Assembly (NCBI RefSeq): GCF_001040945.1
Contig: NZ_CP011930.1
Location: 868,001-932,000, forward strand
From: Herbaspirillum seropedicae
GTDB taxonomy: Bacteria; Pseudomonadota; Gammaproteobacteria; Burkholderiales; Burkholderiaceae_D
Reading direction: 5' to 3'
DNA: 64,000 nucleotides
In this document: positions 60,095 to 64,000 of the stretch, in pieces
Position numbering within the stretch: the first letter of the stretch is position 1
How the letters are laid out: each line of letters starts with the position of its first letter
Notes under the pieces: generated by a model
What the model was told of the DNA's origin: nothing
Database searches by the model: none
What the model saw: the letters and a program-made list of their open reading frames with translations, nothing else
Program-made: the position numbers and the translations under genes

Positions 60095-60985
60095 TCAATG
60101 CACCAGCGCCAGCCAGAAGGGAATGGTCAGCGCCGAGAGCAGCGTGCCGAAGGAAATCAGAAATGCCGTGAACGGCCCATTGCCGCCCATGCGCGCGGCC
60201 AGGATGTAGGCGCTGGAGGCGGTCGGCAGGCTGCAGAACAGCACCACGATGCGCAGTTGCAGCGGCGGCAGTTGCAGGTGCTGGCCGATCAGCCAGGCTA
60301 CCGCGGGCACTGCGAAGAGCTTGATGAAAACGAACCAGCCCACCACCGGCTTGCTTTCCTTGAGTCCCGACAGGCGCAGTCCGGCGCCCACCATCAGCAG
60401 GCCCAGCGCAATGGACGCCGCGCCCAGGCGCGAGAGCACGACACCGGCCACTTCCGGCAGATGCAGGCCTAGTGCAGAAAACGTCAACCCGCCCGCGGTG
60501 GCCACCAGCAGCGGGTTCTTGGCCAGTTCGCGCAGCAGGTTGCTGTTCTTCGGGGCCAATGCATGGACGGCGGCGATATTGCACAAGGGCACGCCGAAGC
60601 CCAGCAGGATGGCCATCAGGCCCGCGCCTTCCTCACCCGCCATGCGGGTGGCCAGCGCCAGGGCGATATAGGAATTGAAGCGATAGGCGCATTGCATGCC
60701 GGACTCGTAGGTCATGGGCGTGCTGCGCAGGAAGGGCTTGCCCAGCCAAGTCAGGGCAATGCCCGCCAGCAGCGCCAGCAGGCCCGTCTGCACCAGGCCG
60801 CCCGTGACCGAGAGGTCGACCTTCAGGCGCGCCGTGGAATAGAACAGCAATGCCGGAAAGAGCAGGAAATAGACCAGCTTTTCCATGCCGGCCCAGAATT
60901 CATCCCCCCAGTTGGAGATGCGGTAGACCAGGACGCCCAGCGCAATGAGGCTGAAGTCCGGCAGCAGGAGATTGAGGATTTCCAA
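60095..60985 (-). CDS. AEC-family (auxin efflux carrier-like) transporter
   Basis: The 296-residue protein has about ten membrane segments in two five-segment halves. The first segment (NLLLPDFSLIALGVLVYRI) is only included if the rare TTG 60985 is the start. The family moves malonate, malate or similar acids. It is 15 bp downstream of the response regulator gene, so it may be a target or part of the dicarboxylate sensing operon. Confidence 0.85.
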   Translation of the reverse strand: MEILNLLLPDFSLIALGVLVYRISNWGDEFWAGMEKLVYFLLFPALLFYSTARLKVDLSVTGGLVQTGLLALLAGIALTWLGKPFLRSTPMTYESGMQCAYRFNSYIALALATRMAGEEGAGLMAILLGFGVPLCNIAAVHALAPKNSNLLRELAKNPLLVATAGGLTFSALGLHLPEVAGVVLSRLGAASIALGLLMVGAGLRLSGLKESKPVVGWFVFIKLFAVPAVAWLIGQHLQLPPLQLRIVVLFCSLPTASSAYILAARMGGNGPFTAFLISFGTLLSALTIPFWLALVH

Positions 60986-61000
60986 TTGGCTTTACAGGTT

Positions 61001-61591
61001 TTACTTGAGCAGACGCGCCAGTTCGACGGCGGTCTTGACGTTCATCTTGTCGAAGATATGGGCGCGATGGACTTCCACGGTGCGCATACTGATGCCGAGC
61101 TCATCGGCGATGACCTTGTTCATCTTGCCGGCCAGGATCAGGTCCAGCACCTCGCGCTCCCGCACGGAGAGCGCCGCCAGGCGGCTTTGCACCGCATCCT
61201 CGGCGCCGCCGGCGCGCGAGCTGGCCAGCGCTTCCAGTACACGGTCCATCAACTGGTTGTCATTGAAGGGCTTTTCGAAGAAATCGAAAGCGCCGTTCTT
61301 GAGCATGTCCACCGCCATGGGGACATCGCCGTGGCCGGTGAGGAAGATGACCGGGCGACGGTGCAACAGGCCCTTGGTCTTGAGGTCGTTGAACAGCGCC
61401 ACCCCGCTGGTGCCGGGCATGCGCACATCCAGCAGCAGGCATTCGCCCTCGGCATCGATGCCGGGACTGGCGGCCAGCGCCGCCAGCAGGGTCGGGCCGC
61501 TGTCGTAGGCGGTGGCGGCGATGTTGCGCGAACGCGCCAGCCAGGCCAGCGAATCGCGGATGATCTCTTCGTCGTCAACTATGTGCAGCAT
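61001..61591 (-). CDS. FixJ/DctR-like response regulator
   Basis: The 196-residue protein has a complete receiver (Asp6-Asp7, phospho-acceptor Asp55, Thr85, Lys107 in FFEKPF) and a LuxR-type helix-turn-helix (LSVREREVLDLILAGKMNKVIADELGISMRTVEVHRAHIFDKM). It is 53 bp after the kinase gene. The pair resembles DctS/DctR of C4-dicarboxylate sensing. Confidence 0.9.
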   Translation of the reverse strand: MLHIVDDEEIIRDSLAWLARSRNIAATAYDSGPTLLAALAASPGIDAEGECLLLDVRMPGTSGVALFNDLKTKGLLHRRPVIFLTGHGDVPMAVDMLKNGAFDFFEKPFNDNQLMDRVLEALASSRAGGAEDAVQSRLAALSVREREVLDLILAGKMNKVIADELGISMRTVEVHRAHIFDKMNVKTAVELARLLK

Positions 61592-61644
61592 CGGTGTGGG
61601 GCGAAGGCGGCCGCGGAAACCGCTCGGCAGCCTGTCTTGTGGGT

Positions 61645-63669
61645 TTAGTCAGGCCCGCTCTGGGCGGGCAGCGAAAACCGGAAGATTGTACCGCCTGCCG
61701 GGTTATCGGTGTAAGTCAGCGTGCCGCCGTGGAATTCGATGGTGGTGCGGCAGATGTTCAGACCCATGCCCATGCCCTCGGCCTTGGTCGAGAAGAAGGG
61801 GGAGAACAGGCGTGCCGCCACATCGTCGGGGATGCCGTGGCCCTGGTCGGTCACCGACACCGTGACCGATTCGGCGCCATCCTCGTTGCGCGTCACCTCG
61901 GCGGCCACACGCAGGATGCGCCGCGCCGACGGCACCGCCGCCATGGCCTGGATGCCGTTGCGGGTCAGGTTCAGGATCACCTGTTCCAGCAGGATCTGGT
62001 CGCCCAGCACCGGCGGCAGCGAGCGCGGCACCTGCAATTGCAGCACCACGAAGAACTGCTGGGCCTGCAATTCGATGAGCGGGGCAACGTTGTCGATGAG
62101 CTGGCGCATCTGCACCCGCTGGCGCGCCGGCTCGCGCTTCTTGACGAACTGGTGCACGCTGCGGATGACGTGGCCGGCGCGCTGGGCCTGGGCATGGATC
62201 TTTTCCAGCGCCGGCTGCAGCGCCTTGGGATCGGCCTGGCCCTGCTGCATCAGGTTCAGCGCCCCGGTGGTATAGCTGGAGATGGCCGCCAGCGGCTGGT
62301 TCAGCTCGTGCGCCAGGGTCGAGGCGATCTCGCCCATGCTGGCCAGGCGGGCGCTGGCCTGCAGCTTTTCTTCCTGGGTGCGGTTGAGGTCTTCGGCGCG
62401 CTTGCGTTCGGAAATGTCGAGGATGGAGCCCATCCAGCCGGTCTGCTTGCCATCCTGGTCCACCAGCGGCGATTCGAAGATCAGGACCGGGAAGCGCTCA
62501 CCGTCGCGGCGCTGGAAGATGGTCTCGAACTGCGGTGTGGCGCGACCGGCCAGGACATTGGAAAACCGTTCCTGGTATTCATCCATGGCTTCCGGCGCCC
62601 AGTAGGGCATGGGCGGGATCTTGCCCACCAGTTCTTCGGCGGCAAAGCCGACCATCTTGCAGAAGGCCGGATTGACATAGGTGATGCGGCCCTCCAGGTC
62701 GCGTGCGCGCATGCCGGTGACCAGCGAGTTTTCCATCGCCGCCCGGAACACCGCTTCGTTGAGCAAGGCCTTCTCGGCCTTGGTGCGGCGATTGATGTCG
62801 CGCCACAAGGCCCACAGGCTCCACAACAGGCCCAGCGAGAGCACGATCACCGAGCCCACCAGCAGGTTGGGCAAGAGCTTGGGCGCGCTCTTGGTGCTAT
62901 TGGTATGCAGCACCAGCGTGAGACCGGGCAATTCCAGTTCGCGCCGGTGGGTATAGACGTTCAGGCCGGGACCGCCCGAGGTGCGGCGCGCCACCACGTT
63001 GTCGTCGGTATCGGTGAGGGAGATTTCATTGTCCTGCGCAAACCACCACGGCACCATTTCATTGAGGATGCGCGCCACCGCATAGCTGGCCACGAGGCTG
63101 CCGACGTAGTGATTGTCATGGAACAGCGGCACGTGATAATCCATCAGCATGGGCTCGGCGATGCCCGGCGGCACGGCCGGGGGGCTGTAGAGCGGGCGGC
63201 GCATCTGGCGGGCGCGCTCGCCAGTCATCAGGGACGACTTGGAGAGGTCGGCGCGGGTGATGGGGAAATCATCGGTGGAGGCCACCGGGCGGCCTTCGGC
63301 ATTGAACCAGGTGACGCGATAGAACTCGCGGTTGTTGCGCAGCAGGGCGTTCAGGCGGCTGCGGAAATGCTCCTGGTGCAGGCGGCCATTGGTGATCTCG
63401 CGGCCGATGATGCGCATGCTCTCGTCGTCGCGGCTCAACTGGAAGCGGATCGCCTGTTCCACCCAGAGCGAATCGGCAATGAGCTGCTCCAGCCGTTCGC
63501 TGGCTTCCATCTGCTGCGCCTGGCGCGGCAGCCAGATCAGCGTGGCCAGGAACAGGCACACCAGCAGGAAGGGGATCAGCCAGCGCATGGTGGTCTTGCG
63601 GCCCGAGGCGCGCAGCTGCGAGGCGGCGCTGGGCTGGGGAGCGATCGGTGGCGGCGGGATGGATTTCAT
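61645..63669 (-). CDS. DctS-like sensor histidine kinase
   Basis: The 674-residue kinase has two membrane segments (about 29-47 and 258-280) around a DctB-type Cache sensor. A PAS domain (about 310-425), a HisKA H-box (MGEIASTLAHELNQPLAAISSY) and a HATPase domain (VTDQGHGIPDDVAARLFSPFFSTKAEGMGMGL) follow. ATG 63669 was preferred to 63765 because of its position before the first membrane segment. It starts an operon with the regulator and AEC carrier. Confidence 0.92.
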   Translation of the reverse strand: MKSIPPPPIAPQPSAASQLRASGRKTTMRWLIPFLLVCLFLATLIWLPRQAQQMEASERLEQLIADSLWVEQAIRFQLSRDDESMRIIGREITNGRLHQEHFRSRLNALLRNNREFYRVTWFNAEGRPVASTDDFPITRADLSKSSLMTGERARQMRRPLYSPPAVPPGIAEPMLMDYHVPLFHDNHYVGSLVASYAVARILNEMVPWWFAQDNEISLTDTDDNVVARRTSGGPGLNVYTHRRELELPGLTLVLHTNSTKSAPKLLPNLLVGSVIVLSLGLLWSLWALWRDINRRTKAEKALLNEAVFRAAMENSLVTGMRARDLEGRITYVNPAFCKMVGFAAEELVGKIPPMPYWAPEAMDEYQERFSNVLAGRATPQFETIFQRRDGERFPVLIFESPLVDQDGKQTGWMGSILDISERKRAEDLNRTQEEKLQASARLASMGEIASTLAHELNQPLAAISSYTTGALNLMQQGQADPKALQPALEKIHAQAQRAGHVIRSVHQFVKKREPARQRVQMRQLIDNVAPLIELQAQQFFVVLQLQVPRSLPPVLGDQILLEQVILNLTRNGIQAMAAVPSARRILRVAAEVTRNEDGAESVTVSVTDQGHGIPDDVAARLFSPFFSTKAEGMGMGLNICRTTIEFHGGTLTYTDNPAGGTIFRFSLPAQSGPD

Positions 63670-63859
63670 GACGCCGCCAGTGTAGCGGCCGTGCCGGGCT
63701 TGCGCCAGCATCCCGGTCGATGGGAATGCCAGCCCGTGAGACCTGGGGACATTGTGGTTAACCACACTTGCCCCGTTTTGGTGATGCTAGGCAAAATGCG
63801 CCGGCATTCGTGGACCGCGCCAGTTCCAATAATAATTAGAACCCATTTCATAAATAGGC
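63670..63859. other. Non-coding gap upstream of the kinase gene
   Basis: It includes the minus-strand promoter region of the kinase gene. CCAATAATAATTAG (about 63826-63839) is an AT-rich patch. No supported gene. Confidence 0.4.
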
Positions 63860-64000
63860 GTGAGATGCGTTCTGCCCAGAAAGGGCGCTGGCAAGGCGCG
63901 CGACGCGTCGTGTGGCGGTGCCACACGCAAGGAGCGCAACGCGGCCAGCGCCCTTTCTGGGCAGAACCCGGAGGGAGCGGCCCGTTTGGGCGAATTGCTG
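63860..64000 (+). CDS. Possible N-terminal part of an unknown protein
   Basis: A frame opens at GTG 63860 and runs off the window: 47 residues with plausible codon use (...GGATRKERNAASALSGQNPEGAARLGELL). It contains the 24-bp inverted repeat, so base choice may reflect the repeat instead of coding. I recognise no family. Confidence 0.3.
   Translation, partial: MRCVLPRKGAGKARDASCGGATRKERNAASALSGQNPEGAARLGELL
63869..63967. repeat. 24-bp perfect inverted repeat with inner hairpin
   Basis: The arms 63869-63892 and 63944-63967 (beginning GTTCTGCCCAG and ending CTGGGCAGAAC) are exact inverted copies 51 nt apart. A second stem CGTGTGGC/GCCACACG (63909-63927) lies in the loop. The structure could be a structured RNA, a mobile-element end or a recombination site. 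Confidence 0.85.

Noticed and set aside
63666..63926. 86-residue minus-strand frame
   Set aside because: Crosses the inverted repeat and the kinase upstream region; composition not coding-like.
1..64000. CRISPR array, integrase or transposase genes
   Set aside because: No regularly spaced direct repeats and no recombinase motifs noticed in any plausible gene.

Overview
The window comes from a GC-rich betaproteobacterium. The order and likeness of the genes suggest Oxalobacteraceae, most probably a plant-associated Herbaspirillum; this is judged from memory of the families and was not searched. About 47 kb on the left is a virulence/symbiosis block. It ends at a tRNA-Met(CAT) gene (47446-47522, minus). 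To the right lie ordinary core genes.

Region 1 (1-14592) is a Pseudomonas syringae-like (Hrp group I) type III secretion cluster on the plus strand: hrpQ, hrcN, hrpO, hrpP, hrcQ, hrcR, hrcS, hrcT, hrcU, an unknown ORF, then hrpB, hrcJ, hrpD, hrpE, hrpF, hrpG, hrcC. HrcV, HrpJ and the sigma factor HrpL are not in the window. Region 2 (14593-26627) is a type IVb pilus operon of the R64/thin-pilus kind (TcpQ/PilL-like, PilN, PilO, PilP, PilQ, PilR, PilS, PilM, PilV, lytic transglycosylase PilT) followed by a PilT-type retraction ATPase and a strong terminator. No prepilin peptidase is encoded here. Region 3 (26661-34226) holds two CesT-type chaperones and four unrecognised or odd proteins that look like secreted effectors or translocators, one of them carrying a phosphoribosyltransferase signature.

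Region 4 (34283-40134) is metabolic: an enoyl-CoA hydratase-like protein, and a LysR regulator divergent from an MFS transporter, an M20 amidohydrolase and a glutaminase. Region 5 (40290-47136, minus) has an atypical OmpR-type regulator, a lipoprotein, and a ~1500-residue proline-rich protein translationally coupled to a small partner. That partner is a paralogue of the small protein at 191-637.

Reading both strands for the HrpL promoter pattern GGAACC-N15/16-CCACNNA gave close matches in front of hrpB, the pilus operon, the first chaperone-effector operon, the second effector group, the lipoprotein and the giant gene. I infer that secretion system, effectors and type IVb pilus form one HrpL regulon, with the pilus as the most unexpected member.

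Region 6 (47446-63669) is core: tRNA-Met, miaA, mutL, a chemoreceptor, a PAS-GAF-GGDEF-EAL protein, dedA, amiC, tsaE, queG, and a DctS/DctR-like two-component system with an AEC-family carrier. The window ends in a 24-bp perfect inverted repeat inside a possible partial reading frame.
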